64,000 bases of DNA from an uncultured Granulosicoccus sp. Its GTDB lineage: Bacteria > Pseudomonadota > Gammaproteobacteria > Granulosicoccales > Granulosicoccaceae. The position numbers were made by a program, and so were the translations under genes. The stretch is from contig CALDSR010000017.1 in NCBI GenBank assembly GCA_937924505.1, positions 1 through 64,000 on the forward strand, read 5' to 3'. Each line of letters opens with the position of its first letter. Position 1 is the first letter of the stretch. Positions 19,310-28,026 of this stretch are shown here, one piece after another. The notes under the pieces are model-generated. The model did not search any database, was not told the origin of the DNA, and saw only the letters and a program-made list of their open reading frames with translations.

Positions 19310-22300
19310 CTAGTCCACATTTAAAGGCTCTTCCTCAGTGCTAAGTGGATCCACCGAAAAAGATTGTAAATTGGATAAATCCAACATCGTTATTATTGCA
19401 CCCTGAGCAAAATTGGAGTCAATCGTGTACGGATAGATCCCTATGTGCAACCTGCCCGGACAATTATCATAATCAATATCGCATTCATAGCTTTTACCTA
19501 AAGAAATAACATGCGATACCCGCTGCTCCATTTCAGGGAAATTCAATTTTTGAGATATCAGTGATACCGAATTGCCAATGGCTGAGGGAGTCAAATTTGT
19601 AAGCTTTGTAGCTTGTTCAGTAAAACGTCGAATCGACATATTGGAGTCAATAAAAACTATTCCGATATCCGTGCATCGCATCAAATTATCCATATCATTT
19701 GTCAAGTCTGACAGTTCATGGATTTTTGACTGGTATTCAAAATTTACTGTATAGAGCTCCTCATTAACAGATTGTAGTTCTTCATTTGTGCTCTGCAATT
19801 CCTCGTTAGCAGCAGTTAATTGTTCAAATGCATCTTGCTGTTCCTGATTTGATTTTTCTAACTCCTGTACAGTATCAAATAGTACTGTACGAGTATCTTC
19901 AAGTTGTGCATCTGTTTCAGCCAATTTCTTTTTGATCTCTGAAATCTCGAGATCGCTGTTACTGCTCTGCCCTGTGTCCATTGTCGTGCCATCCGACGGC
20001 GAGACAGTTGAGCTATGTTTAACTTCCTCATTCAAGGTGCAGGTTAGTAGCCAGGTTTGCTCATCACTTTCCTGAGTCAGCCGGTGTATTTCCATATCGA
20101 TACAAACTTCCTGATTGTGATTGTCAAAACATCGAATATCACGATAAATAATGAAGTCCTGTTTGAGTTTGATCAACTGCTGAAGATTAACAACCACAGT
20201 AGGTACAAGAGAATTCACCAGCAATTTTTCAATGCTGGTATCCGGTTGCCCTCTAGCAACTTTCAGCAATCCAACCGGATCACAAACAACAAGCTCGACA
20301 TCGCGCCTTTCGTTTATTATTAGTGCTGTTTTGTTTTGAGCCAGGCAGAGTGCTTCGATGCCTTTTCTGTACATGGATTGATCCTTTACTCTTACTTTAG
20401 TAACTCTTGTTCTCTTCTGAGTCTGGATTGCAGTTTTTGTTTCGTGCGGGATATATCTGTTTGACTCAAGATGAAGGGGTATTTTTTTGTCGTACTTTTT
20501 TATGTGTAAGTTCCATTTCTGGCTAATTGTTTTGAATTCAGAGCCCATATGTCCGGTTGATTCTGAAGGCCCCAGAAATAGAATTCCGCCTTTATAAAGC
20601 GCAAAATGAAGTATTCTCAGTACTTGTGCTTGCAGCTCTGGCTGCATGTAAATAATGACGTTTCTACAGCAAACCAGATGTGTGTTGGTAAACGGCGCGT
20701 CATCGATTAGATTGTGTACAGTGGTTATTACATTTTCGCGAACAGATTGTCGAACCTGATACACATCGTCGACTTCAATAAAATATTTTTTTATATGATC
20801 TTCGCTAAAATTCTTGAGGCTGGAGGTTTTATATATCCCGTTCGCTGTCGAACCTACACTTTTTTCAGAAAGATCTGTTGCAAATATCTTATAGTTTGGT
20901 TGGAGTCCATGCTTATCATATATTTCCTGCAGCATTATGGCGATCGAATATGCTTCTTCGCCAGTGGCACATCCAGGCACCCATACTCTTAAGGTATCTT
21001 CGCTCGCCACGATGTCCATGAGCTCAACCTCAACAAGACCTCGTAGGCTATCCCATGCTATGGCATCTCTGAAAAATTCGGTAACGCAAATTAGCAAGTC
21101 GCTTTTAAGCAAACGCCTCTCTACCTCTGAGTTTGCTACTAATTCGAGGTAGTCTTGCAGTGTGTCAAGTTCCAGCAGTGCTTTTCTTCTAAGAATTCGA
21201 TTGTTTACTGTTTTTCGTTTGTACTTTGTAAAGTTGGCACCGTGCTCAGCCAGTTGCACCAGGATATTTTCTATTGTGTTGGAATCACGTTCATCTAATA
21301 TAACGTTGGGAGGATCACTTTGTGTCTGGATATTTGTTTCGATGAAACGCGCAAGTTGTTTTGGGGACAATATGCGATTGACGACATTTTCATCGATCGC
21401 TGACTGCGGCATTGAGTCAAACTCGGACGTTTCCGGACTCTGAGCAAGCACGATGGCTCCTGCCTCCTGAAGTGCCTTGGCCCCTCTGGTGCCATCACAG
21501 CCACTACCCGACAATATGACACCAATGGCTTTTCTGCCGTATTGCTCAGCTACGCTGGTGAAGAGAATATCAATTGGGTGAGGGACTTTCGATTCAAGGT
21601 CGAGGCTGTGTGCAGCAATTGATGAATCAATTCTGTGTTGATCGCTGATCAAAATACGACCACCTTTTACCTCCAGGTTTTTGCTCGGGGGGATCAGATG
21701 GATTGTTCCTGGCAGAATCAGGTCATGGTCTTGAGCGATTTGCACATGGAAGCCAGATTCGCGTTCAAGAATGGCATCCAGCAAGGTTTTATGATTTGGC
21801 GAAAGGTGGATTGCGATCAAGATCGAGGCGTTTATATCCTTCGGAAGGTCTGCCAGCAGTTCCTTTATGGCAATAATGCCACCGGCTGACGCGCCGATAA
21901 CCACAACCTTTTTTCCGACTATATCGTTTTCAATATTTTCTCTAAGGGGTTTGTTACCCATGCAGTCGAGCAAACGAGCCAAGGCTGCTTCTGCGGAAGT
22001 TTCAACACTTGATTGGCCTGTTGTGGATTCAATTATGTGCATTATCGAATCCAGCAGCGTCATGGTGCCGGTATTCAAGGAGGGGAAAACCCTCATCATT
22101 GACCAATCACGGTAACGCCGAGAATTGGACGTTGGAATATGAATTGTGTTGAGAACGATATGTCGTTTGTCGTTACAAATACGATCAAACAGCGCCGAGA
22201 TCTTGGATTCGGGGCCTTCTATATACTGAAAAAATTTCTGATGGTGAAAACACAGGACGCCGGTTATCCCGTGGTTCAGGTTAAATAAACTAGCTTGCTT

Positions 22301-22405
22301 GACCAGATCGTTGATGTCATTGACAGTCAGCGTATCAATTGCCTGGCTCAGATAGCAAAGGGCGTGTAAGTTCTCAGACTGAATTTGTGTGGCGGTGGCT
22401 GGCAT
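19310..22405 (-). CDS. BLUF-CheB-CheR-PAS fusion, predicted blue-light sensory methylesterase/methyltransferase
   Basis: 1031 residues from ATG 22405. BLUF photoreceptor domain (about 10-108): Tyr18, Asn42, Gln60, Trp101 and Met103 reproduce exactly the spacing of the flavin-switch residues of AppA (Y21/N45/Q63/W104/M106), with YLSQ, GITGVL and FFQYIEG motifs. CheB methylesterase (about 165-355): Ser173 in GASAGG, His200, Asp304. CheR methyltransferase (about 380-640): VTEFFRD, the SAM-binding GCATGEEAYS, CCRNVIIYM. Then a variable domain, a long coiled coil (about 820-910, ELEKSNQEQQ to NEELYTVNFEYQ) and a C-terminal PAS domain. No receiver domain. The frame is open upstream to 22624; the 22405 start is coupled to an upstream frame. 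Confidence 0.92.
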   Translation of the reverse strand: MPATATQIQSENLHALCYLSQAIDTLTVNDINDLVKQASLFNLNHGITGVLCFHHQKFFQYIEGPESKISALFDRICNDKRHIVLNTIHIPTSNSRRYRDWSMMRVFPSLNTGTMTLLDSIMHIIESTTGQSSVETSAEAALARLLDCMGNKPLRENIENDIVGKKVVVIGASAGGIIAIKELLADLPKDINASILIAIHLSPNHKTLLDAILERESGFHVQIAQDHDLILPGTIHLIPPSKNLEVKGGRILISDQHRIDSSIAAHSLDLESKVPHPIDILFTSVAEQYGRKAIGVILSGSGCDGTRGAKALQEAGAIVLAQSPETSEFDSMPQSAIDENVVNRILSPKQLARFIETNIQTQSDPPNVILDERDSNTIENILVQLAEHGANFTKYKRKTVNNRILRRKALLELDTLQDYLELVANSEVERRLLKSDLLICVTEFFRDAIAWDSLRGLVEVELMDIVASEDTLRVWVPGCATGEEAYSIAIMLQEIYDKHGLQPNYKIFATDLSEKSVGSTANGIYKTSSLKNFSEDHIKKYFIEVDDVYQVRQSVRENVITTVHNLIDDAPFTNTHLVCCRNVIIYMQPELQAQVLRILHFALYKGGILFLGPSESTGHMGSEFKTISQKWNLHIKKYDKKIPLHLESNRYIPHETKTAIQTQKRTRVTKVRVKDQSMYRKGIEALCLAQNKTALIINERRDVELVVCDPVGLLKVARGQPDTSIEKLLVNSLVPTVVVNLQQLIKLKQDFIIYRDIRCFDNHNQEVCIDMEIHRLTQESDEQTWLLTCTLNEEVKHSSTVSPSDGTTMDTGQSSNSDLEISEIKKKLAETDAQLEDTRTVLFDTVQELEKSNQEQQDAFEQLTAANEELQSTNEELQSVNEELYTVNFEYQSKIHELSDLTNDMDNLMRCTDIGIVFIDSNMSIRRFTEQATKLTNLTPSAIGNSVSLISQKLNFPEMEQRVSHVISLGKSYECDIDYDNCPGRLHIGIYPYTIDSNFAQGAIITMLDLSNLQSFSVDPLSTEEEPLNVD

Positions 22406-22740
22406 CAAAGCTTCAACGGTACCTTCATTTTCCTCCGGCAAGGATAAAAAGGTTTGCTTACGTAACTGAAACCCGTTTGAGTCCTTGCGAACAGGATAGT
22501 GAGCAGAACATGAGCGACAGCGAAGCCGACTGATAGAAACCTTGGTTGTGCAGAAAACCCTGGTAGCCGAGATACGAGTCTGCGCCGTAGGGGTAAGTTC
22601 CAAAAGTCGGACGAAAGACAGCAAAAAAACCGGTTTTTAGGCGGATTTGTTGCAGATGTGGGCGTCTTGCGTTCAGATGTTTCACTGAGCGGTTCGTCTT
22701 TCGGCGTTACCCAATTGAGATTCGCATATCCAGGTACCAT
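22405..22740 (-). CDS. Upstream ORF with perfect Shine-Dalgarno, coupled to BLUF-CheBR
   Basis: 111-codon frame starting MVPGYANLNWVTPKDEPLSE. AAAGGAGG (22757-22750) lies 9 nt before its ATG (22740), the best ribosome site in the region, so translation very likely starts here. Its TGA overlaps the BLUF gene ATG (TGATG). The first 36 residues (Pro/Ser/Thr/Glu-rich) look like real protein or a linker; the rest (FFCCLSSDFW, RRRLVSRLPG) looks less natural. It is either a coupled leader protein or the true N-terminus of the fusion protein displaced by a frameshift near the A- and T-runs at 22622-22637. Confidence 0.4.
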   Translation of the reverse strand: MVPGYANLNWVTPKDEPLSETSERKTPTSATNPPKNRFFCCLSSDFWNLPLRRRLVSRLPGFSAQPRFLSVGFAVAHVLLTILFARTQTGFSYVSKPFYPCRRKMKVPLKL

Positions 22741-22757
22741 AAAAATATGCCTCCTTT

Positions 22758-23113
22758 AGAGCGAATTTCGGATACAGGCTGTGACTTGATTATACGGATT
22801 ATCTGACTGGCCGATACCTGTTGCTTCTTTACAATCTGTGGCGCGTGTTCCTGCTTTTATCCATAGACGCTCTCTATCGAAATACAGTCAAATGGCTATT
22901 AAAGATTCCATTGTTCTCGTTCTATAAAGCAATTACTCCTCGTCGCTGGAAATAAAGTGCCGCTTTTGATCTACTATCTACACGTCGAGAGGTATCTTTT
23001 CGATTGTATGTCCGAGCGATAAATGAAACCGCGTATCTCAAACCGCGTGAATACGTTGTATGCCCGGGCCAATTAACTGGCCGTTCACGTACCTACATCT
23101 CTAGCCCAATCGT
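22758..23113. other. Upstream region of the BLUF locus, no gene seen
   Basis: No convincing reading frame on either strand. It should contain the promoter of the minus-strand BLUF transcript. I could not define boxes with confidence. Confidence 0.35.
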
Positions 23114-23335
23114 TCACTCATTATCGATACTATCTTCTCGTCGTCTGATGGTTTTTCGTCGTTCCTCGTCGACAGGTAATTGTGTTTCAGCGATGCGTCT
23201 GTTCTTTTGGCTACGGTCTTCGAGAGCGTCTTCCATCAACATTAGCGCCCCTTCCTGCAATTGAACAGCTTGTGGCTTCGGAAAATCAGCGCTTCCGGTA
23301 TCGTTGTATGGAGCTTTGTCAGTTTTCTGTCGCAT
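23114..23335 (-). CDS. Small, highly charged hypothetical protein
   Basis: 73 residues, starting MRQKTDKAPYNDTGSADFPK and ending in an Arg/Glu/Asp-rich helix (DEERRKTIRRREDSIDNE). AGGA occurs 8 nt before the ATG (CAGGAAATTCACATG), a good ribosome site. Composition is hydrophilic and protein-like, with no Cys and no hydrophobic segment. I recognise no family. It stands alone between the BLUF locus and ectC. Confidence 0.45.
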   Translation of the reverse strand: MRQKTDKAPYNDTGSADFPKPQAVQLQEGALMLMEDALEDRSQKNRRIAETQLPVDEERRKTIRRREDSIDNE

Positions 23336-23966
23336 GTGAATTTCCTGTTTTATGCTTCAGGGTGCCGGGAACAGTACTGAAAAACGTATTTTCTGCCTTT
23401 GGGCAACCCGAAACGAAGACGACTTGCCGGATTTGTGTTGCCGGAAATTAGTAACACGAAGTCGCCGCGAACTTTAATACCTCACTGCCACCACCACCCT
23501 TGAAAATTTAACCGGGTTATAAGAAGCAGTGCCAATTGCTTCCGTTTGCTTGCATCAGAAGTATCGGAACGTCTGACAGTGCGACTGAAAAAGTCTGATG
23601 CGGATGACTTCGCTTGTTTAAAAGTCGATTTGTTTTACATTGAATGGATAGCAGTGTCAATTTACATATGTTAGGTGTTGTAATTTCCGATGTTTTCGAT
23701 TAGCCACGACAGAAATATCGAGTAAATGCACTTTACTGCATGAAAAGTAATGGCCCCCGAGTGTTTTTCAGCAATAAAAACAAAACCTGCAAGTTAACCG
23801 ACTGTTGAACGACATGGTCAATTCAGTTGATGAAAAATTAAGTGCTCGCAAATTTACTCTAACTGACGACGCTTAACTCTCGCGTGTGATTGCGCTCATT
23901 ACTAATGACGAATACATCCGTATGGTCTGGTGCTATAAGTCTCATCGTCAGTAGCTGAGGCATCGA
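23336..23966. other. 630-nt stretch without recognisable gene
   Basis: A/T-rich, with stop codons in all frames and no long open frame with a ribosome site. No hairpin with a T-tract was found next to the ectC 3' end at 23967. I see nothing more in it. Confidence 0.4.
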
Positions 23967-24359
23967 TTATTGACCAGCAAGTAGCGGATATGAACCATCC
24001 TCATCGTGTGTCTCCGGCCCAGTCAGTGCCGGTGTGAATACGCATACCAGGTGCATGTCTGTTTGTGCCTCGACGGTATGCCGTTCGTGCTTGTCCAGCA
24101 TGTACATTGAGCCCGGCTTTAATTCATAGACTTTGTTGGTGGTTTCATCGGTGACGCTACCATGCCCTTCGATGATCAGGTTGGCTTCTTTGTGGTTCTT
24201 GTATTCGTAGGTTTGGCGGGTGCCAGCGGCAATAGTTGTCTGCGTCAGGGTAAAACCCTGCTGGTCTGAGCTTAGTAGGTAACGGGCGCTAGACCATTCG
24301 CCCTTTTTTTCACGAAAACTGCCGTTGGCTTTCAAGTTGTTGTTGTCTCTTACAATCAT
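23967..24359 (-). CDS. ectC: L-ectoine synthase, solitary
   Basis: Cyclises N-gamma-acetyl-diaminobutyrate to the osmolyte ectoine; cupin fold. 130 residues from ATG 24359 (MIVRDNNNLKANG); an in-frame TTG at 24386 is less likely. Family motifs: QTTIAAGTRQTYEYKNHKEA (metal-binding region), IIEGHGSV, ELKPGSMYMLDKHERH, LVCVFTPALTGPETHDEDGSY. ectA and ectB, the preceding pathway enzymes, are not nearby, so this is an orphan EctC as known in some bacteria that take up or modify ectoines. It may act in reverse or on imported precursors; that is inference. Confidence 0.92.
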   Translation of the reverse strand: MIVRDNNNLKANGSFREKKGEWSSARYLLSSDQQGFTLTQTTIAAGTRQTYEYKNHKEANLIIEGHGSVTDETTNKVYELKPGSMYMLDKHERHTVEAQTDMHLVCVFTPALTGPETHDEDGSYPLLAGQ

Positions 24360-24431
24360 ATATTCATCTCGCGAAGTAGAAAGCAATTGTACACAGCATT
24401 TTATAAGTGAAACTATTGGTGATGTGGTGCG

Positions 24432-24665
24432 CTAATCCTGCATCTCGACAATACCCATCGGATAGCCGTAGTTTTTCATTGCTGTATCAACCTGATAAGG
24501 CAACGCCGGGTTGCAAATGGGGCGGGCTATTGTCAATGTGCTGACGAGTTTGGTGGTTGGAGCATCTGCCGGCAGCCAACCCATCGACAATGTTATGCGG
24601 AGATTCGATACAGAAAACACACATATTGTTGACAACAAAATGAATTTAAGTGTATGTAATTTCAA
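24432..24665 (-). pseudogene. Possible dehydrogenase fragment
   Basis: 77-codon frame (TTG start) whose end, VDTAMKNYGYPMGIVEMQD, resembles the VDTAMKLG-GYPMGPFEL motif of the C-terminal domain of 3-hydroxyacyl-CoA dehydrogenases, cut immediately after it. The first 25 residues are hydrophobic and unrelated. No ribosome site is evident. It is best viewed as an eroded gene fragment; the similarity is short and could be chance. Confidence 0.3.
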
Positions 24666-24734
24666 ATAGATGAAACTGCAGTGGTTTTAAACTTTTCCCG
24701 AGATGACAATCGTTAAGCAACAGTGGGGTTCATA

Positions 24735-25598
24735 ATGAAACTTGGCGTCATTTGTGATGGTGTCAGCCGCGATCTTTTGCATACTGTCAATGTGATGGAC
24801 GAATTCGATCTGCAATATGCGGAGCTTCAATTCGTCGGTGAAAAAGAAGTTGGAGATCATGATGCTCAAGAGATCCGTGAGATCAAAGCGTTGCTAGAGG
24901 ATCGTGGCAAGCCGGTATCCTGTTTGTCCCGACATATCTTCGCTGGCATGACAACGGCCAACAAACCCGGCGATACGCTGCATACAAAACATATGGATGC
25001 ACTTAAGAGAGTAATTTCGATGGCTCATGAATTGGGTTCGCCATTGGTTCGTATCATGACCAGTAAAAAGGAACAAATTCTTTGGGGATTGAATGGAGCT
25101 GAGCAGTGGAATGTCGCACGGGGTGCCTGGGATTCCCTGCCGCCCCTTATTGCCCCAGCCTGTGACCTCGCTCGAGCGGAAGGACTTACCTTGGTCGTTG
25201 AAACAGGCAATGGCACCATGGTCAATTCAAACTACACCGCGGTTAAATTGATTGATGAGCTCGACGCAAAAGATGTACTCCAAGTGTTGTGGGATCCAGC
25301 CAATAATTGTTGGTGTCATGAGAAAGCCTATCCTGACGGGTACAATGAAGTCAGGGACGGCTACCTCGGGCATATTCATATCAAGGATGTCTTCGTTGAT
25401 ACACCGCGTGCCACATTGGAGGTTCGTCAGCTGGGGCAGGGGCAGCTTGCCGATCAGTTTCGGCCGATGGCTGGCGCATTAAAAGCGGATAATTACTCAG
25501 GGGTCATTTCATTGGAAAGTGTTTATCACAACGGCGATGGCAATTTTGAAAATGGCTTTCGGCAATGTATCGGCTTGTTCCAGGAAATATTCGGGTAG
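24735..25598 (+). CDS. Sugar phosphate isomerase/epimerase-like TIM-barrel protein
   Basis: 287 residues of the xylose isomerase-like TIM-barrel family (AP endonuclease 2 fold). Metal-ligand positions are visible: the Glu in LVVETGNGTMVN, the Asp/His strand VLWDPANNCW, GHIHIKD and the C-terminal ISLESVYHN. The start is ATG 24735 (MKLGVICDGVS). It is followed after 5 nt by the desaturase gene, so the two probably form an operon. The substrate is unknown; these proteins act on sugars, inositols or hydroxypyruvate-like compounds. Confidence 0.85.
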   Translation: MKLGVICDGVSRDLLHTVNVMDEFDLQYAELQFVGEKEVGDHDAQEIREIKALLEDRGKPVSCLSRHIFAGMTTANKPGDTLHTKHMDALKRVISMAHELGSPLVRIMTSKKEQILWGLNGAEQWNVARGAWDSLPPLIAPACDLARAEGLTLVVETGNGTMVNSNYTAVKLIDELDAKDVLQVLWDPANNCWCHEKAYPDGYNEVRDGYLGHIHIKDVFVDTPRATLEVRQLGQGQLADQFRPMAGALKADNYSGVISLESVYHNGDGNFENGFRQCIGLFQEIFG

Positions 25599-25603
25599 CC
25601 GGG

Positions 25604-26800
25604 ATGTGTATCACGTCTGAAAAGTCTGACCCGCTTGCCTATCGTCCCTTATCGGAGGTTAGAAAAACACTCCGGGTCAAATGGTATCGTTGCCCCATCA
25701 GTCACGAACGCCTGCGAGAGTTGTCAGCGCGATCGGACAAACAAGGCTGGGTTCAGGCTGGTGGTCATACCGGTTTGTACCTGGGTCTTGCAGCTTTGAC
25801 GATAGCGCTCTGGACGCAGCAGGCTTGGTTCGCGTTTGCGCTATCGATTTGGTGTCTTGGTTTTGTTGCAACGTTTTTTAAAGGCACAGCCGCTCATGAG
25901 CTTGGTCATGGGACCGTGTTCAAATCCAGGCGACTGAATCGCTTTTTTCTACATGCCGTTTGTTTGATCAGCTGGTGGGATCCGTACGATTATGGTGCCA
26001 GCCATACCTATCATCACCGATATACCACACACCCTGAGGCCGATCGAGAAAACGTTTTGCCGTTAACGCCTTCACTTGCACCCTGGTTAATAATTCAGCT
26101 CTGCACCTTGAATCTGTTTACAAAACCAAGTCGAAATTTCAGTAAAGGCGGGTTTCTTTGGAATGTCTATTTGACGGCACGTACGGCAATGGGAATGCCG
26201 TCGGGGCATACGGATATACCCAGTCAGGAATGGTTGGAGAAATTACATGAAGATCAACCTGTCGCGTTCAGGCAGTCCGTTCAATGGTCACGTGTGTTGA
26301 TGGCTTTCCATTTGGCGGTATTGTTGGTTTCAGTCTTTACGGGATGGTGGGTTCTCTCGTTGGTGATTTCACTGCCATCCTTTATTGCCAATATCGGTAG
26401 CTATTTATTAGGTACGACCCAACATTGTGGATTGCCTGTTAACAGTGCGGACTTTCGCAAGAACACGCGTTCGATCAAAATAAATCCGTTTTTGGGTTTT
26501 CTGTACTGGCACATGAACTGGCATGCCGAGCATCATATGTATGCTGGTGTTCCCTGTTACAACCTCAAGGCAATGGCGAAGGAAATCGAGGCAGACATGC
26601 CTGAGCCGAAATCAGTGACGGGCGCGTGGAAAGAGATGCGCGAGACCTGGGCACGTCAAAAAACGGATCCCACTTATGCGTTCAACATATCCGTACCAAC
26701 ACGTGCCGATACGCGATCAGAAAACGCGGGAACACGACCTGATGTTGAATTGGTCGATTCGATTGGCGATCTGGCACCAAGCGGTTCAGAAATAAGATGA
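25604..26800 (+). CDS. Membrane fatty acid desaturase/hydroxylase family protein
   Basis: 398 residues with about four to six hydrophobic segments and the three histidine boxes of di-iron membrane desaturases: HELGH, HTYHHR and HAEHH, the last preceded by FLYWHMNW. A C-terminal hydrophilic tail (about 60 residues) is variable. It introduces a double bond or hydroxyl into a lipid or other hydrophobic chain; the substrate cannot be told. The start is ATG 25604, 5 nt after the TIM-barrel gene, which suggests coexpression. Pairing with a sugar isomerase is unusual for a plain fatty acid desaturase. Confidence 0.87.
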   Translation: MCITSEKSDPLAYRPLSEVRKTLRVKWYRCPISHERLRELSARSDKQGWVQAGGHTGLYLGLAALTIALWTQQAWFAFALSIWCLGFVATFFKGTAAHELGHGTVFKSRRLNRFFLHAVCLISWWDPYDYGASHTYHHRYTTHPEADRENVLPLTPSLAPWLIIQLCTLNLFTKPSRNFSKGGFLWNVYLTARTAMGMPSGHTDIPSQEWLEKLHEDQPVAFRQSVQWSRVLMAFHLAVLLVSVFTGWWVLSLVISLPSFIANIGSYLLGTTQHCGLPVNSADFRKNTRSIKINPFLGFLYWHMNWHAEHHMYAGVPCYNLKAMAKEIEADMPEPKSVTGAWKEMRETWARQKTDPTYAFNISVPTRADTRSENAGTRPDVELVDSIGDLAPSGSEIR

Positions 26801-26816
26801 CAATGAATTGTAGAAA

Positions 26817-26846
26817 TTTCATATGTGAAAGTTTCATATGTAAAAG
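26817..26846 (+). repeat. Two tandem 15-nt repeats
   Basis: TTTCATATGTGAAAG is followed directly by TTTCATATGTAAAAG (14 of 15 identical), 17 nt after the desaturase stop. Each unit is partly self-complementary (CATATG core; TTTCATATGTGAAA is near-palindromic), so it could be a protein-binding site or a weak hairpin. Confidence 0.5.
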
Positions 26847-27166
26847 TCGTCACTTTACGTGACCGGCAGTGTATGAATTCATCTGAATCTGGTTTTTCAC
26901 TGCGTGCCAAAGCCGTGCGAAAAGTCAAAGAATATATAGTTATGGGTATGCCTCAGCTCTTACTGATAGTGAGATCGTGGTTTAGACGAAAACCTACGAA
27001 GTCGAATTATTCAAATTCAAAATCGGGATGACTTTTCATACAGGTTCTACCTAATGCGGAAGTAGGAAAGACCAAAAATAATTACTCAGTTAATGATTAA
27101 CGATATGCGATAAGCAATAGAATGTCTTGCTTTTGTATCGTTAAATCCAGTTGTTACCTAGGGTGT
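26847..27166. other. Intergenic stretch with no supported gene
   Basis: A 68-codon plus-strand frame runs through 26825-27031, but it starts inside the tandem repeat and shows no family features. I do not call it a gene. The rest is A/T-rich. Confidence 0.4.
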
Positions 27167-27691
27167 TCATATACAAGCTTTATCAGTAGTCGACCTCTCC
27201 AGCATAGGCAAGTCTGTCGCTTCAGGCGATACACCTGCTGATGTGAGCATTGAGTGCACTTGGCCTCGATGATGCGTCTGATGATTGAAAAAGTGGACCA
27301 CACAGAGTGATTGTGACTTTTCAATTCGACTCAGGCCACCTGCTGGATACCAGCCAATTGCTTCATCCATGTCATTAGCGCTCAATGCAGCTGCCCAATT
27401 CTTAATTTCCAGATCACGCTGAGTTCTAAGTTCTTTGAACGCTGACCATTCCGCTGGCGCATCTATCATAGGTTGTATGGTTTCTTCGGGTCTCTCATCA
27501 CCCAAAAAGCGAGCAAGCCACAATGCATCGTCCCAAACCAAATGGTTCAGCGTCCGCGCTATCGATTTGAAAAATGCACCACGGTCCTGCCAACGTTCAT
27601 CGTGGCTTAGCGCGTCTGCGGCGGTTATTAGTGATCGGTTCTGCCAGGCGTTATAGTCAGCCATCATGCGGCAGTATTCGTTCGATATCAT
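27167..27691 (-). CDS. DinB family protein
   Basis: 174 residues of the DinB/YfiT-like four-helix-bundle family, putative metal-dependent enzymes often induced by damage or acting with small thiols. The metal-ligand histidines fit: LNHLVWDD near residue 50 and HFFNHQTHHRGQVH near 135-148. GGGAG lies 9 nt before ATG 27691, which favours it over the Met codon three residues upstream (27700). It is a single gene without obvious partners. The exact activity is unknown. Confidence 0.9.
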   Translation of the reverse strand: MISNEYCRMMADYNAWQNRSLITAADALSHDERWQDRGAFFKSIARTLNHLVWDDALWLARFLGDERPEETIQPMIDAPAEWSAFKELRTQRDLEIKNWAAALSANDMDEAIGWYPAGGLSRIEKSQSLCVVHFFNHQTHHRGQVHSMLTSAGVSPEATDLPMLERSTTDKACI

Positions 27692-28026
27692 GTTTATCAT
27701 CTCCCAACCAAAGGACGTTCAATAGAATTGATGCTAGTTTAACTTATGTCAGCTTTTGCCTGATTCAGACAGTCGGTTTCAACCACTTCTGACACTGTCT
27801 GCATGATCACGTAAAATTCTACGTATTCGGACTACCTTTCACGCACTGTTATCTTGAAGGCCAACCCGATTTGTGGACTTGGCCAGGAGATCAATACTCT
27901 TTGTCGGAGAATAAAAACGGAACTCAGCAAGATGGACTAAGTCATCTACAGAGAAAAACCGTCTCTCCTCGATAGGCTACTAGAATAAAATCTGCTACTT
28001 CCACAAATGGATTGAGATTGCTAATC
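27692..28026. other. Intergenic stretch between DinB-like and DUF411 genes
   Basis: No gene seen. It holds a short dyad, ACGTA (27809-27813) and TACGT (27820-27824), which could be an operator for the downstream DUF411 operon. The region must contain divergent promoters, but boxes are not clear. Confidence 0.35.

Noticed and set aside
26825..27031. 68-codon plus-strand frame after the desaturase
   Set aside because: Begins inside a tandem repeat, no ribosome site, no recognisable protein.
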